A stretch of DNA of 64,000 nt from Pseudoduganella umbonata (GCF_014192225.1 NZ_JACHXS010000002.1:620001-684000); one strand, 5' to 3'; counted from the first letter of the stretch, positions 33,392-42,918 are shown. The notes: generated by a model not told the origin, from the sequence alone. Numbers and translations: made by a program.

Positions 33392-33610
33392 GGCTTCAGT
33401 TCTATGGCTATGCTTCTGTGCTTGGGGCCGGTCTTTCGCGGCTAATCTTGGGGCTGTGCTTTGAATGTTCTTGAGGCTGTTCCTGAGGCCATGCTTGGTG
33501 GCCACGCCTGGTGGCCATGCTTCGCGACGATGCTTCGGTAAGGCACTGCCAGCTTCAGGTTTTCTTATGGGTAGTCGATTAGTGTAGCCGAAATGCGGTA
33601 AGCTGTTTCC

Positions 33611-34609
33611 ATGAGTATCGAAAACACATCTTCTTCCGTTTTGCCATCCGCATCGACCCGCTTCGCCGCCGCGCCTTTCATCAAGGAAATAGGCCGTGGC
33701 GTCAAGGGCGCGCGCAGCATGAGCCGTGCCGACGCCTTCACGCTGTATCAAGCCATGCTGGATGGCCGCGTTTCCGACCTGGAGCTGGGCGGCATCCTGC
33801 TGGCCATGCGCATCAAGGGCGAATCCGTCGACGAGCTGGCCGGCTTCCTCGATGCCGCCGAAGCGTCGTTCGCGCCGCTGCGGGCACCTGCCGGGCCATT
33901 TGCGCCGGTCCTGGTGCCCACCTATAACGGCGCACGCAAGATGGCCAACCTGACGGCGCTGCTGGCGCTGCTGCTGGCGCGCGAAGGCGTGCCGGTGCTG
34001 GTGCACGGCGTGGCGCATGACGTGGGCCGTATCGCCACCGCCGAAGTACTCGCCGAACTGGGCATCGCTGCCGCGGCCACGCCCGCGGAGGCGGAACAGG
34101 CGCTGGCCGACGGCCACGTCAGCTTCATCACCATCGATACGCTGGCGCCAAAGCTGGCCCATCAGCTGTCACTGCGGCGCATCCTCGGCGTGCGCAACTC
34201 CACCCACACGATCGTCAAGATCCTGCAGCCGTTTGCCGGCCCGGCACTGCGGCTGGTGTCGTACACCCACCCCGAATACCTGGAAACGCTGGGCGAATAC
34301 TTCACCACCGCCGCCCCCCAGGCGCGCGGCGATGCGTTCCTGATGCGCGGCACCGAAGGGGAAACGGTCGCCAACGCCAACAAGGCGCAAAAGATCGACT
34401 GGTTCCACGATGGCGAACGCACCGTCCTGGTCGAGCGGCAGATGATCGCCGAAGCCGAGCCGGCACTGCCCGAGGACAAGAGCGCGGCGGCCACCGCCGC
34501 CTGGATCCAGTCCGTGCTGCGCGGCGAGGTGCCCGTCCCCGATCCGATCGCCCAGCAGGTCGGCCACATCGTCACCGTCGCCCGCGAACTGCGCATCCGC
34601 CACGGCTGA
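33611..34609 (+). CDS. ybiB: YbiB family DNA-binding protein (anthranilate phosphoribosyltransferase-like fold)
   Basis: The 332-residue protein resembles TrpD in fold. It has the N-terminal helical part (FIKEIGRGVKGARSMSRADAFTLYQAMLDG), LVPTYNGARKMANLTALLALLLAREGVPVLVHG near 100-135, and GVRNSTHTIVKILQPFAGPALRLVSYTHPEY near 195-225. The phosphoribosyl pyrophosphate motif of true TrpD is altered, as in YbiB, which binds nucleic acids instead. It stands alone between the DAHP synthase gene and repeat sequences. The neighbouring aroG is suggestive of aromatic metabolism, but YbiB itself is not a biosynthetic enzyme. Confidence 0.92.
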   Translation: MSIENTSSSVLPSASTRFAAAPFIKEIGRGVKGARSMSRADAFTLYQAMLDGRVSDLELGGILLAMRIKGESVDELAGFLDAAEASFAPLRAPAGPFAPVLVPTYNGARKMANLTALLALLLAREGVPVLVHGVAHDVGRIATAEVLAELGIAAAATPAEAEQALADGHVSFITIDTLAPKLAHQLSLRRILGVRNSTHTIVKILQPFAGPALRLVSYTHPEYLETLGEYFTTAAPQARGDAFLMRGTEGETVANANKAQKIDWFHDGERTVLVERQMIAEAEPALPEDKSAAATAAWIQSVLRGEVPVPDPIAQQVGHIVTVARELRIRHG

Positions 34610-34611
34610 GC

Positions 34612-34755
34612 CTGTGTCCTCGTGCCAGGCACGGTGACACGAGCTCAGGCACGGGACACGAACTCAGGCATGGGGCGACAAGCCCGGCTGCCCGTGTCCT
34701 CGTGCCAGGCACGGAGACACGAACTCAGGCATGGGGCGACAAGCCCGGCTGTGCC
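34612..34755. repeat. Two tandem hairpin repeats of GTGTC-CTCGTGCC type
   Basis: Each copy contains GTGTCCTCGTGCCAGGCACG followed by GACAC, which folds as a hairpin (copy 1 at 34614-34640, copy 2 at 34694-34720), and a tail ACTCAGGCATGGGGCGACA followed by AGCCCGGCTG. Copy 1 also carries an extra GAGCTCAGGCACGGGACAC. The copies are 80 bases apart and about 95 percent identical in the shared parts. They lie between ybiB and a flavoprotein gene and share GACACGAGCTC with the element at 11.7 kb. Confidence 0.85.
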
Positions 34756-34797
34756 CATTGCGGTAGAATGCCCGGTTTGACTGGCGGGACGGGTGCG

Positions 34798-36006
34798 ATG
34801 GCGGAACAGTTTGACGTAGTGGTAATCGGCGCCGGTGCGGCCGGAATGATGTGCGCGGCGGCGGCGGGGCAGCGCGGCAAGCGCGTCGTGCTGGTCGACC
34901 ATGCCGAGAAGCTGGCCGAGAAGATCCGCATTTCCGGCGGCGGCCGCTGCAATTTCACGAACATCCATGCCGGCCCGGCCAATTTCCTTTCGGAAAATCC
35001 GCATTTCGCCAAGAGCGCGCTGTCGCGCTACACGCCGCAGGATTTCCTCGCGCTGGTCAAGAAGTACCGCATCGCGTACCACGAAAAGCACAAGGGCCAG
35101 CTGTTCTGCGACGATTCGGCCGAGCAGATCATCGACATGCTTAAAGCCGAGTGCAACGCCGGCAACGTGCGCTGGCGCATGCCCGCCACCGTGCAAAGCA
35201 TCGAAAAACAGGATGAACGCTTCCTCGTGCAGACCAGTGCGGGCCTGATCGATGCCGGCGCCGTCGTGATCGCCACGGGCGGCCTGTCGATTCCGAAAAT
35301 CGGCGCCACCGATTTCGGCTACCGCATCGCCAAACAGTTCGGGCTGGGCATCGTCGAGCCCCGTCCGGCGCTGGTGCCGCTCACCTTCGATGCCCAGCAA
35401 TGGCAGCCGTTCGTGCCGCTGGCCGGGGTGTCGCTGGAAGTCGACGTGGAGACGGGCACGCTGAAAGGCCGCAAGGCCACCGGGGCGCGCTTCCGCGAAG
35501 ACCTGCTGTTTACCCACCGCGGCCTGTCCGGCCCGGCCATCCTGCAGATTTCCAGTTTCTGGCAACCCGGCACGCCGATCACGATCAACCTGCTGCCTGA
35601 GCTCGACGTCGCCGCCACCCTGCTGGAAGGGAAGGGCACCATCAAGAAGCACCTGGGCAACGTGCTGGCGCAATGGCTGCCGTCGCGCCTGGCCGAAGGC
35701 TTGCTGCAGGCCCATGGCTTCAATGCCGATGCCCGCCTGGCCGACCTGCCGGACGCGCAGCTGCGCCGCCTCGGCCAGGCCATCAACGGCTGGACCGTCA
35801 CGCCGAACGGTTCCGAAGGCTATCGCAAGGCCGAGGTGACCCGCGGTGGCGTCGACACGAAAGAGCTGTCGCAGCAGACGATGATGGTCAACAGCGTGCC
35901 CGGCCTGTATTTCATCGGCGAATCCGTCGACGTCACGGGGTGGCTGGGAGGCTACAACTTCCAGTGGGCCTGGGCTTCGGGGATGGTCGCCGGGCTGTCA
36001 GTCTGA
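34798..36006 (+). CDS. NAD(P)/FAD-dependent oxidoreductase, BaiN/HI0933 family
   Basis: The 402-residue flavoprotein has the dinucleotide motif VVVIGAGAAGMMCA at about 7-20, the family signature KIRISGGGRCNFTN near 44-57, and the late FAD contact VTGWLGGYNFQWAWASG near 382-398. The YhiN/BaiN group is soluble and its members are poorly characterised; BaiN was linked to bile acid dehydroxylation in gut bacteria, but that does not transfer to this organism. The ATG at 34798 gives the normal N-terminus. It follows a repeat region, so it is likely transcribed alone. Confidence 0.92.
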   Translation: MAEQFDVVVIGAGAAGMMCAAAAGQRGKRVVLVDHAEKLAEKIRISGGGRCNFTNIHAGPANFLSENPHFAKSALSRYTPQDFLALVKKYRIAYHEKHKGQLFCDDSAEQIIDMLKAECNAGNVRWRMPATVQSIEKQDERFLVQTSAGLIDAGAVVIATGGLSIPKIGATDFGYRIAKQFGLGIVEPRPALVPLTFDAQQWQPFVPLAGVSLEVDVETGTLKGRKATGARFREDLLFTHRGLSGPAILQISSFWQPGTPITINLLPELDVAATLLEGKGTIKKHLGNVLAQWLPSRLAEGLLQAHGFNADARLADLPDAQLRRLGQAINGWTVTPNGSEGYRKAEVTRGGVDTKELSQQTMMVNSVPGLYFIGESVDVTGWLGGYNFQWAWASGMVAGLSV

Positions 36007-36130
36007 TATGATGCCGGACCCGGTAACGCTGTAATGGCGCGGGTTCTGTTGTGTTCGGATGTGTATTGATGTGTGTTGTTGTATAAGCACGAGTAGGCAC
36101 GAGTAGGCACGAGGGTAGGGACGAAGCCTC

Positions 36131-36157
36131 TTGTCTGTCTGGACAAAAGCTGATAAT
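36131..36157 (+). promoter_or_regulatory. Probable rpsU promoter with overlapping inverted repeat
   Basis: TTGTCT (36131-36136) and GATAAT (36152-36157, preceded by GCT) could be -35 and -10 elements, 15 bases apart and upstream of rpsU by about 45 bases. TTGTC-TGTCTG-GACAA is an inverted repeat over the -35 region. It resembles the repeat at 30298-30314. The assignment rests on motif likeness only. Confidence 0.45.
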
Positions 36158-36199
36158 ATCGCCGTCTTCCTAAAAACCCTCTAACGGTTTGAATTTTAC

Positions 36200-36412
36200 A
36201 TGACCACTATCCGCCTTAAAGAAAACGAGCCGTTCGAAGTTGCCATGCGCCGCTTCAAGCGCACCATCGAAAAAACCGGTCTGCTGACCGAACTGCGCGC
36301 ACGCGAGTTCTACGAAAAGCCGACCGCAGAGCGCAAGCGCAAGCTGGCCGCTGCCGTGAAGCGTCACTACAAGCGCATCCGCAGCCAGCAACTGCCGAAG
36401 AAGCTGTACTAA
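36200..36412 (+). CDS. rpsU: 30S ribosomal protein S21
   Basis: S21 is a small basic protein that helps the 30S subunit pair with the Shine-Dalgarno region. The 70-residue product has [20 protein letters not shown] and the helix [25 protein letters not shown], and ends in a basic tail. It is the first gene of the rpsU-yqeY-dnaG-rpoD series, the classic macromolecular synthesis cluster. A hairpin with a T run follows 68 bases after the stop, so only part of transcription continues. Confidence 0.98.
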   Translation: MTTIRLKENEPFEVAMRRFKRTIEKTGLLTELRAREFYEKPTAERKRKLAAAVKRHYKRIRSQQLPKKLY

Positions 36413-36479
36413 TTCTCGCCTTCGCAGACCGGGCCGTCGACGGCGCTTTTCGCCTCCGGTCCGTCGCGTGACGCGATCA

Positions 36480-36516
36480 CCCGCTCCGGCATCGTCCGCA
36501 GCGGGTTTTCGTTTTT
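36480..36516 (+). terminator. Terminator or attenuator between rpsU and yqeY
   Basis: ACCCGCT and AGCGGGT pair around a 14-base loop and are followed by TTTCGTTTTT. The long loop makes it weaker than a textbook terminator. In the macromolecular synthesis cluster of other bacteria, a leaky terminator at this place lets ribosomal protein S21 be made in excess over primase and sigma factor. Confidence 0.65.
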
Positions 36517-36558
36517 ACCGCACCGTTTTTCAACGGTCACTTTTGCCCGAGGACACCC

Positions 36559-37008
36559 ATGAGCCTGAAAGCCCAGATTTCCGATGACATGAAAGCCGCG
36601 ATGCGTGCCAAGGAGGCCGGCAAGCTGGCCACCATCCGCCTGATCCTGGCGGACATCAAGCGCAAGGAAGTGGACGAACAGATCGAGCTGAACGACACCC
36701 AGGTGCTGGCCGTCGTCGAAAAGATGATCAAGCAGCGCAAGGATTCGATCACGCAATTCGAAGCCGGCGGCCGCGCCGACCTGGCCGATATCGAAAAGGC
36801 CGAACTGGTCGTGCTGGCCGCCTACATGCCTGCCGGCCTGTCGGACGATGAAGTGGCCGCCGAAGTCAAGGCCGCCGTGGCGGAATCCGGTGCCGCCGGC
36901 CCGCAGGACATGGGCAAGGTGATGGCCATCCTGAAGCCGAAGCTGGCTGGCCGTGCCGACATGACCGCCGTGTCCGGTCTCGTCAAGAAAGCGCTGGCGG
37001 GCGCCTGA
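36559..37008 (+). CDS. yqeY: GatB/YqeY domain protein
   Basis: The 149-residue protein is the stand-alone YqeY domain that elsewhere forms the C-terminus of the amidotransferase subunit GatB. It has MSLKAQISDDMKAAMRAKE, RLILADIKRKEVDE near 32-45 and a final domain with PQDMGKVMAILKPKLAGRADM. The domain binds tRNA in GatB; alone its role is unclear, though an effect on tRNA-dependent amidation is plausible. GAGGA precedes the ATG at 36559. Its place between rpsU and dnaG is conserved in many beta- and gammaproteobacteria. Confidence 0.94.
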   Translation: MSLKAQISDDMKAAMRAKEAGKLATIRLILADIKRKEVDEQIELNDTQVLAVVEKMIKQRKDSITQFEAGGRADLADIEKAELVVLAAYMPAGLSDDEVAAEVKAAVAESGAAGPQDMGKVMAILKPKLAGRADMTAVSGLVKKALAGA

Positions 37009-37109
37009 CCTGTTGGGTGAAGCCTGTGCCGTTGAGCTGGATCAAGCTCCAGCCAGGCACGGCGTTATAGCCTGATCTGTAACAATATGGAAGAACCGCG
37101 GTTGCCACA

Positions 37110-38906
37110 GTGATTCCACAATCCTTCATCTCCGACCTGCTGAACCGCGTCGACATCGTCGACGTGGTCGGGCGCTATGTCCAGCTGAAAAAGGCCGGCG
37201 CCAATTTCCAGGGCCTGTGCCCGTTCCACAACGAAAAATCGCCCAGTTTCACCGTCAGTCCGACCAAGCAGTTCTACCACTGCTTCGGCTGCCAGGCGCA
37301 CGGTACCGCGATCGGCTTCCTGATCGAATACTCCGGCATGGGCTTCGTCGACGCCGTCAAGGACCTGGCCCAGAACGTGGGCATGATCGTGCCGGAAGCG
37401 GACGACAAGATCCCGCCGGCCCAGCGCGCGCAGATCCAGGCGCAGAGCCTGGCGCTGTCCGAGGCGATGACGCTGGCCGCCGATTTCTACAAGGGCGCGC
37501 TGCGCAAGGCGCCGTCCGCGATCGGCTACCTGAAGGGCCGCGGCCTGACGGGCGAGATCGCGGCCCGCTTCGCCTTGGGCTACGCACCGGAAGGCTGGGA
37601 CAACCTGCGCGCCGTGTTTCCCCAATACGATGCACCGGTGCTGGCCGAAGCGGGTCTCGTCATCGACAAGGTCGACGAGGAAGGCCGCCACATCAAGCGC
37701 TATGACCGCTTCCGCGAGCGCGTGATGTTCCCGATCCGTAACACCAAGGGGCAAGTGATCGCCTTCGGCGGCCGGATCATGGAACAGGGCGAACCAAAGT
37801 ACTTGAATTCTCCGGAAACGCCTTTATTTTCAAAGGGTTCGGAACTGTATGGCTTGTTCGAGGCACGCCAGGCGATTCGCGATGCGGGCTATGTGCTGGT
37901 AACCGAAGGCTACATGGACGTGGTGGCGCTGGCCCAGATGGGCTTCCCACAGGCGGTGGCCACGCTGGGCACTGCCTGTACCACGATCCACGTGCAGAAG
38001 CTGTTGCGCCAGACCGACAACGTGGTGTTCAGCTTCGATGGCGACCGGGCCGGCCGCAAGGCGGCGCGGCGCGCGCTGGAAGCCTGCCTGCCCTACGCGG
38101 CCGACGACAAGACGATCAAGTTCCTGTTCCTGCCGTCCGAACACGACCCGGACAGTTATATCCGCGAGTTCGGTGCCGAAGGGTTCGAGCAGCAGGTGCA
38201 GGAAGCCATGCCGCTGTCGCAATTCCTGCTGCGCGAAGCGGCGGGCGAGCACGACCTGGATGAGCCGGAAGGCCGCGCCCGCGCGCAGTTCGACGCGAAG
38301 CCGATGCTGCAGGCCATGGCGCCTTCGGCACTGCGCCTGCAGATCGTGCGCGGGCTGGCGTCGATGACGCAGAGCACGCCCGGCGAGATCGAGGCCTTGT
38401 TCGAGCTGAGCAAGCCGGTGGCCGCCAGCCGCCGGGCGCCGCCGAAATCGAAGCGCCAGGAGCCGGTGGGGCTGGAGTTGAAGATCATCCGCTGCCTCAT
38501 CACGCACCCGTCGCTGTCGCTGCAGATCGACGAATCGGCGCTGGAGGCGTTCGGCCAGTTCGGTGCCGAGCAGCGCGAGTACCTGGTTCACCTGGTGCAA
38601 ACGGCCCAGGCATTGGGCGAAGGCGCCACCTTTGCCGCGCTGGCCCAGCAAATGAAGGAAGAGGGCCCGGAATATGACGCGCTGATCGGTGAAATCGCCG
38701 CCGCGGAAGAACCGGATATCGAAGGCGAGCGCCTGTGGTTGAAAGCCACGGTGCGCCAGTTGAAGGAACAGGCCGTGAAGACGGAAATGGAGCGCATCCT
38801 TTCCGCGGGAAAGCTGACCGACGAGTTGCGCACCCGTTATCACGAATTAAAGGCCATGCAGGACATGTTATCGCGCGAAGAGCAATCGGCAATGAGTAAC
38901 CGGTAA
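37110..38906 (+). CDS. dnaG: DNA primase
   Basis: DnaG makes RNA primers at the replication fork. The 598-residue protein starts at a GTG (IPQSFISDLLNRVDIVDVVG) and has the zinc-binding motif CPFHNEKSPSF ... CFGC at 36-63 region, the catalytic core with RVMFPIRNTKGQVIAFGGR, the TOPRIM glutamate and aspartates in TEGYMDV and FSFDGDRAGRKAA near 300, and a C-terminal helicase-binding domain rich in charged residues. All the metal-binding residues expected of active primase are present. It follows yqeY and precedes rpoD with a 474-base gap. Confidence 0.97.
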   Translation: MIPQSFISDLLNRVDIVDVVGRYVQLKKAGANFQGLCPFHNEKSPSFTVSPTKQFYHCFGCQAHGTAIGFLIEYSGMGFVDAVKDLAQNVGMIVPEADDKIPPAQRAQIQAQSLALSEAMTLAADFYKGALRKAPSAIGYLKGRGLTGEIAARFALGYAPEGWDNLRAVFPQYDAPVLAEAGLVIDKVDEEGRHIKRYDRFRERVMFPIRNTKGQVIAFGGRIMEQGEPKYLNSPETPLFSKGSELYGLFEARQAIRDAGYVLVTEGYMDVVALAQMGFPQAVATLGTACTTIHVQKLLRQTDNVVFSFDGDRAGRKAARRALEACLPYAADDKTIKFLFLPSEHDPDSYIREFGAEGFEQQVQEAMPLSQFLLREAAGEHDLDEPEGRARAQFDAKPMLQAMAPSALRLQIVRGLASMTQSTPGEIEALFELSKPVAASRRAPPKSKRQEPVGLELKIIRCLITHPSLSLQIDESALEAFGQFGAEQREYLVHLVQTAQALGEGATFAALAQQMKEEGPEYDALIGEIAAAEEPDIEGERLWLKATVRQLKEQAVKTEMERILSAGKLTDELRTRYHELKAMQDMLSREEQSAMSNR

Positions 38907-39380
38907 TTCGCAATTCCGCCGGACGATGCGGCGCCAAGGCCGCACGTCTGGCGTGTAAAAAGTGGCGTGCTATAATAAAACGCTAAGTATTCAATACCTT
39001 GGCAAGGTTTCTTCAGTTCAGAATTTGTGTTTGTTTTCAGTTAGTTGGGCTCATGGCCGGTGCAGGAAGCATGGTAAATGCGGTGTGCCGGAGGCGGGGT
39101 CCGGACTTGGTTGAGACGGCGCGAGTTTCTTGTCGCCGCGCAGGTAAATCTGCCTGCACCCTCACACCATTCGTGCCCCTAGCCCCCACGCGCAGTCATA
39201 CAGTAGAATTTCTGCCAAACATAGCCGTTCGTTAACATCGGGCGGTTGCCGGCAGCTTCAGGACTGTCGCCGGGAATGAGCAAGGAAGTTTTGTAGCAGT
39301 GCCGGATGGGAGTGCCGCAGGGTTATTTCGCGTGGGCTCCGGTGATTACGGCATCGTCCTAACCCGTAAAGCAAGTCGTT
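38907..39380 (+). promoter_or_regulatory. Long rpoD leader with probable promoter
   Basis: This 474-base gap has no supportable protein gene. TATAAT at 38971-38976 stands out as a -10 element in a GC-rich region; the -35 side (TCTGGC) is poor. Transcription from there would give a leader of about 400 bases before the GTG of rpoD. The leader holds a short hairpin (GCAGGTAAATCTGCCTGC, 39139-39156) and a GC-rich stretch but no terminator. A leader of this size before rpoD suggests post-transcriptional or multi-promoter control. Confidence 0.45.
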
Positions 39381-41672
39381 GTGACATCGAAAGCGCCTGT
39401 GCCAGCAAAGAAACCTGAAACCAAAGCGGCTGAAAAGCCCAGCAAAGTGACCGCCAAGGCAGCCAAGACGGCCGACAAGTCCGAAACCAGCACGGAGGCG
39501 GGCGTGGATCCGCGCGTGGCCGCGGCCAATCCGCCGGCGGTCAGCCAGACCACCGATGCGGCGACCCTCGCCGCCATCGACACGTCCGGCTACGTGCTCC
39601 CGTCCGTGAAGGTGCCGGGGCGGCGCGGCCGCAAGCCGAAGGAATTCCAGCCCGAGAACGACGAAGTCGCCGCGCTGAACGCCGTCGAGCGCGCCGAACT
39701 GAAGGCCGTGGACAAGGCAAAAGCCAAGGACCGCAAGGCCAAGGAAAAGGCGCTGCTGAAGGATGCGTTCTCGTCGGATACGGAAGCCACCGAGGAAGAG
39801 CTGGAACGCCGCCGCCAGAAGCTGAAAACGCTGATCAAGTTCGGCAAGGAACGCGGTTTCCTCACGTATGCCGAGATCAACGACCACCTGCCCGACAATA
39901 TCGTCGACCCGGAAGCGATCGAAGGCATCATCGGCACGTTCAACGACATGGGCATTGCCGTGTACGAGCACGCGCCCGATGCCGAAACGCTGCTGCTGTC
40001 CGATAACGTTGCCACGGTCACCAGCGACGATGAAGCGGAAGCCGCGGCCGAGGCCGCGCTGTCCACCGTCGACTCCGACTTCGGCCGCACGACCGACCCG
40101 GTGCGCATGTACATGCGTGAAATGGGCTCCGTCGAGCTGCTGACGCGCGAGGGCGAGATCGAGATCGCCAAACGCATCGAGGATGGCCTGAAAGACATGA
40201 TCCAGGCGATCTCCGCCTGCCCGGTCACGATCGCCGAGATCATCGCCACCTCCGACCGCATCCGCCACGACGAAATCAAGATCGACGAGATCGTCGACGG
40301 CCTCGTCGATGAAAACGAGGATGCGCCGGCTCCTGCCGCGCCGGTCGCCCCGTCCGAGGACGACGACGACGAGGAAGAAGACGAGGAAGAGGAAGAAGAG
40401 GAAGAAGAAGAGGCCGCCGGTTCCGGCGCGGCCGCGGGCTACTCGGCCGAGCAGCTTGAAACGCTGAAGAACAATGCGCTGGCCAAGTTCGATGAAATCG
40501 CCAACCAGTTCGACAAGATGCGCAAGGCCTTTGAAAAAGAAGGCTACAGCTCGAAGTCGTACACCAAGGCGCAGGATGCGATCTCGAACGAACTGCTGGG
40601 CATCCGCTTCACGGCCAAGGTCGTCGAAAAGCTGTGCGATACGCTGCGCGGCCAGGTCGACGAAGTGCGCCACATCGAGAAGCAGATCCTCGACGTGGCC
40701 GTGAACAAGTGCGGCATGCCGCGCGCCCACTTCATCAAGGTCTTCCCCGGCAACGAAACGAACCTGGAATGGGTCGACGGCGAAGTGGCCGCCGGCCATG
40801 CCTACAGCGCGATCCTGGGCCGCAACATTCCCACGATCAAGGAACTGCAGCAGCGGCTGATCGACCTGCAAGCCCGCGTCGTGCTGCCGCTGCCGGACCT
40901 GCGCAACATCAACCGCCAGATGGCGGCCGGGGAAATGAAGGCGCGCAAGGCCAAGCGCGAGATGACGGAAGCGAACTTGCGTCTGGTGATCTCGATCGCG
41001 AAGAAGTACACGAACCGCGGCCTGCAATTCCTCGACCTGATCCAGGAAGGCAATATCGGCCTGATGAAGGCGGTGGACAAGTTCGAGTACCGCCGCGGCT
41101 ATAAATTCTCCACGTACGCCACGTGGTGGATCCGCCAGGCCATTACCCGCTCGATCGCCGACCAGGCGCGCACGATCCGTATTCCGGTGCACATGATCGA
41201 GACGATCAACAAGATGAACCGGATCAGCCGCCAGATTTTGCAGGAAACGGGTGCCGAGCCCGATCCGGCGACCCTGGCGATCAAGATGGAGATGCCGGAA
41301 GACAAGATCCGCAAGATCATGAAGATCGCCAAGGAACCGATCTCCATGGAAACGCCGATCGGCGACGACGACGATTCCCACCTGGGCGACTTCATCGAGG
41401 ACAACAACACCCTCGCACCATCGGATGCCGCGCTGCATGCGTCGATGCGCGGCGTGGTGAAGGACGTGCTCGATTCCCTGACGCCGCGTGAAGCGAAAGT
41501 GCTGCGCATGCGCTTCGGTATCGAAATGTCGACCGACCACACGCTGGAAGAAGTGGGCAAGCAGTTCGACGTGACGCGCGAACGTATCCGCCAGATCGAA
41601 GCGAAGGCGCTGCGCAAGCTGCGGCATCCGTCGCGGTCGGACAAGCTGAAGAGCTTCCTGGAAGGGAATTGA
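39381..41672 (+). CDS. rpoD: RNA polymerase sigma factor RpoD (sigma-70)
   Basis: RpoD is the housekeeping sigma factor. The 763-residue protein has a Lys/Ala/Glu-rich N-terminal extension, region 1.1, region 1.2 ([22 protein letters not shown]), an acidic run of 18 Asp/Glu residues at about 326-343 inside the non-conserved region, region 2 ([21 protein letters not shown] and [18 protein letters not shown]), region 3 and region 4 ending with [20 protein letters not shown]. The GTG at 39381 is the only start available, because a stop lies seven codons upstream; there is no good Shine-Dalgarno. The N-terminal extension (about 100 residues) is typical of betaproteobacterial RpoD. Confidence 0.97.
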   Translation: MTSKAPVPAKKPETKAAEKPSKVTAKAAKTADKSETSTEAGVDPRVAAANPPAVSQTTDAATLAAIDTSGYVLPSVKVPGRRGRKPKEFQPENDEVAALNAVERAELKAVDKAKAKDRKAKEKALLKDAFSSDTEATEEELERRRQKLKTLIKFGKERGFLTYAEINDHLPDNIVDPEAIEGIIGTFNDMGIAVYEHAPDAETLLLSDNVATVTSDDEAEAAAEAALSTVDSDFGRTTDPVRMYMREMGSVELLTREGEIEIAKRIEDGLKDMIQAISACPVTIAEIIATSDRIRHDEIKIDEIVDGLVDENEDAPAPAAPVAPSEDDDDEEEDEEEEEEEEEEAAGSGAAAGYSAEQLETLKNNALAKFDEIANQFDKMRKAFEKEGYSSKSYTKAQDAISNELLGIRFTAKVVEKLCDTLRGQVDEVRHIEKQILDVAVNKCGMPRAHFIKVFPGNETNLEWVDGEVAAGHAYSAILGRNIPTIKELQQRLIDLQARVVLPLPDLRNINRQMAAGEMKARKAKREMTEANLRLVISIAKKYTNRGLQFLDLIQEGNIGLMKAVDKFEYRRGYKFSTYATWWIRQAITRSIADQARTIRIPVHMIETINKMNRISRQILQETGAEPDPATLAIKMEMPEDKIRKIMKIAKEPISMETPIGDDDDSHLGDFIEDNNTLAPSDAALHASMRGVVKDVLDSLTPREAKVLRMRFGIEMSTDHTLEEVGKQFDVTRERIRQIEAKALRKLRHPSRSDKLKSFLEGN

Positions 41673-41867
41673 TCAGTAATTGATCGTTGGCTGGCGTGGT
41701 CAGCCAGCCAAGCCGGTCAGGCAACTAAGTCTTGACGGAAGCCGGTGCAGGCCCTATTCTGCCGAGTTCGTTTTGTAGATGTTTGCTTAACGAATTCGTG
41801 TCAGGGCAGGGCGCATCGGCTCCGACACATCCGCGCCAGCATTCGCCGGCGCATCCGCACTACCTCA

Positions 41868-41946
<79 letters not shown>

Positions 41947-42068
41947 GTATTCACGCGGGTTTCGGGGCACTTGATAGCTTCCCGGGACTTCCGTAAATCC
42001 CCTATTGTTCCGCAATAATCGCTTCGCCGGCATTACCGGTTTTTCCGCGCGAACGCCTGATATCGCCT

Positions 42069-42638
42069 TCAGCGCTCCGTTCGCCCACGCACGGCAGCGC
42101 CGATCATCCCAAGCCCGCCCAATAGCATTGCCCAGGAGGCCGGCTCCGGTATCGCGGTAATGTGAAAAGTCGTTTCGCTCGTCCAGTAATACACCCTGGA
42201 CGGCTGGGAAAAGTAACCGTAGGAATAGCGCTCCGGGGCCACGGCGCTCATTGTGCTATCTATTACGCCATTGGTCATTTCGGAAAATCCGGCTGCAAAG
42301 TACAAGTTACCGCCGATTTCGTAATCGAAGCGCTGTACGTAACAACCCATGATGCCGGAATAACCGGGCCCGCCATTGGAACAGCCGAGAACGAAATCGA
42401 TCTCGGGGAAATAGCCAAGGCGAAGGCTGGAGATTTCGGCCAGCGCGATGACGCCGTCGTTGTCGGCATCTTCGCCGCGGAACGTTCCGCCGAAAGTCAT
42501 ATCGGGGCGCCACTGTTGTTGGATACCGTCGTATACCGACAGAAAACCCGTCCATCTGAAGTTGTAGTTGAGCTCGTCCGCATGTCCGGCAGCGGAGCTT
42601 GCAAGCAGGATGCCCGTAGCAATCAGTCTTTTGAACAT
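42069..42638 (-). CDS. PEP-CTERM sorting-domain exported protein
   Basis: The 189-residue protein has a signal peptide (MFKRLIATGILLASSAAGHA) and, in its last 27 residues, the PEP-CTERM signal: IPEPASWAMLLGGLGMIG followed by AAVRGRTER, i.e. the PEP motif, a membrane segment and a basic tail. PEP-CTERM proteins are processed by exosortase and are linked to exopolysaccharide and biofilm matrix. The mature part contains an EF-hand-like segment DADNDGVIALAEI near 60, and two Cys residues near 85 and 98. A sigma-54-like sequence lies upstream on the minus strand. The exosortase itself is not in this window. Confidence 0.92.
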   Translation of the reverse strand: MFKRLIATGILLASSAAGHADELNYNFRWTGFLSVYDGIQQQWRPDMTFGGTFRGEDADNDGVIALAEISSLRLGYFPEIDFVLGCSNGGPGYSGIMGCYVQRFDYEIGGNLYFAAGFSEMTNGVIDSTMSAVAPERYSYGYFSQPSRVYYWTSETTFHITAIPEPASWAMLLGGLGMIGAAVRGRTER

Positions 42639-42701
42639 GGATCCTCCTGATGGTTGACCATGATGAGCGCGCGCCGGAAGTTAACTTTTTGACACGCTGT
42701 C

Positions 42702-42717
42702 TGCACGATAGCATCCA
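42702..42717 (-). promoter_or_regulatory. Possible sigma-54 promoter of the PEP-CTERM gene
   Basis: On the minus strand TGGATGC-TATC-GTGCA has the GG and GC of the -24/-12 elements ten bases apart and agrees with the consensus at TGG and TGCA, but not at the CAC of the -24 box. The predicted start lies about 50 bases before the ATG. It is reported because PEP-CTERM genes in related bacteria are controlled by sigma-54 with PrsK/PrsR. No other feature is seen in the 280-base divergent gap. Confidence 0.3.
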
Positions 42718-42918
42718 AAAACTCTGCAGTTGCAGGCCGTCACGTAAAAGTGGCTAATTTTGAAAGGAAATGCAACAGCCATTCAAGCAGGCTGCGGCGT
42801 GTCAGGCGCGCCGATAATCCCTTACAGATTGACGACAAGTGGTGACACAGCGAGCCGTGCAACGGGTGCAATATCGTCGTTCACATTGCGGCGCCAGGTC
42901 ATCGAAAGGGGAACCATC

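Noticed and set aside
38999..39235. A 78-codon frame in the rpoD leader
   Set aside because: It starts at a TTG without a ribosome site, has no recognisable features, and is best seen as part of the leader.
39258..41627. A 789-codon frame opposite rpoD
   Set aside because: Composition is His/Arg/Phe/Val-rich with low-complexity runs reflecting the complement of the acidic tract; RpoD on the plus strand is certain.
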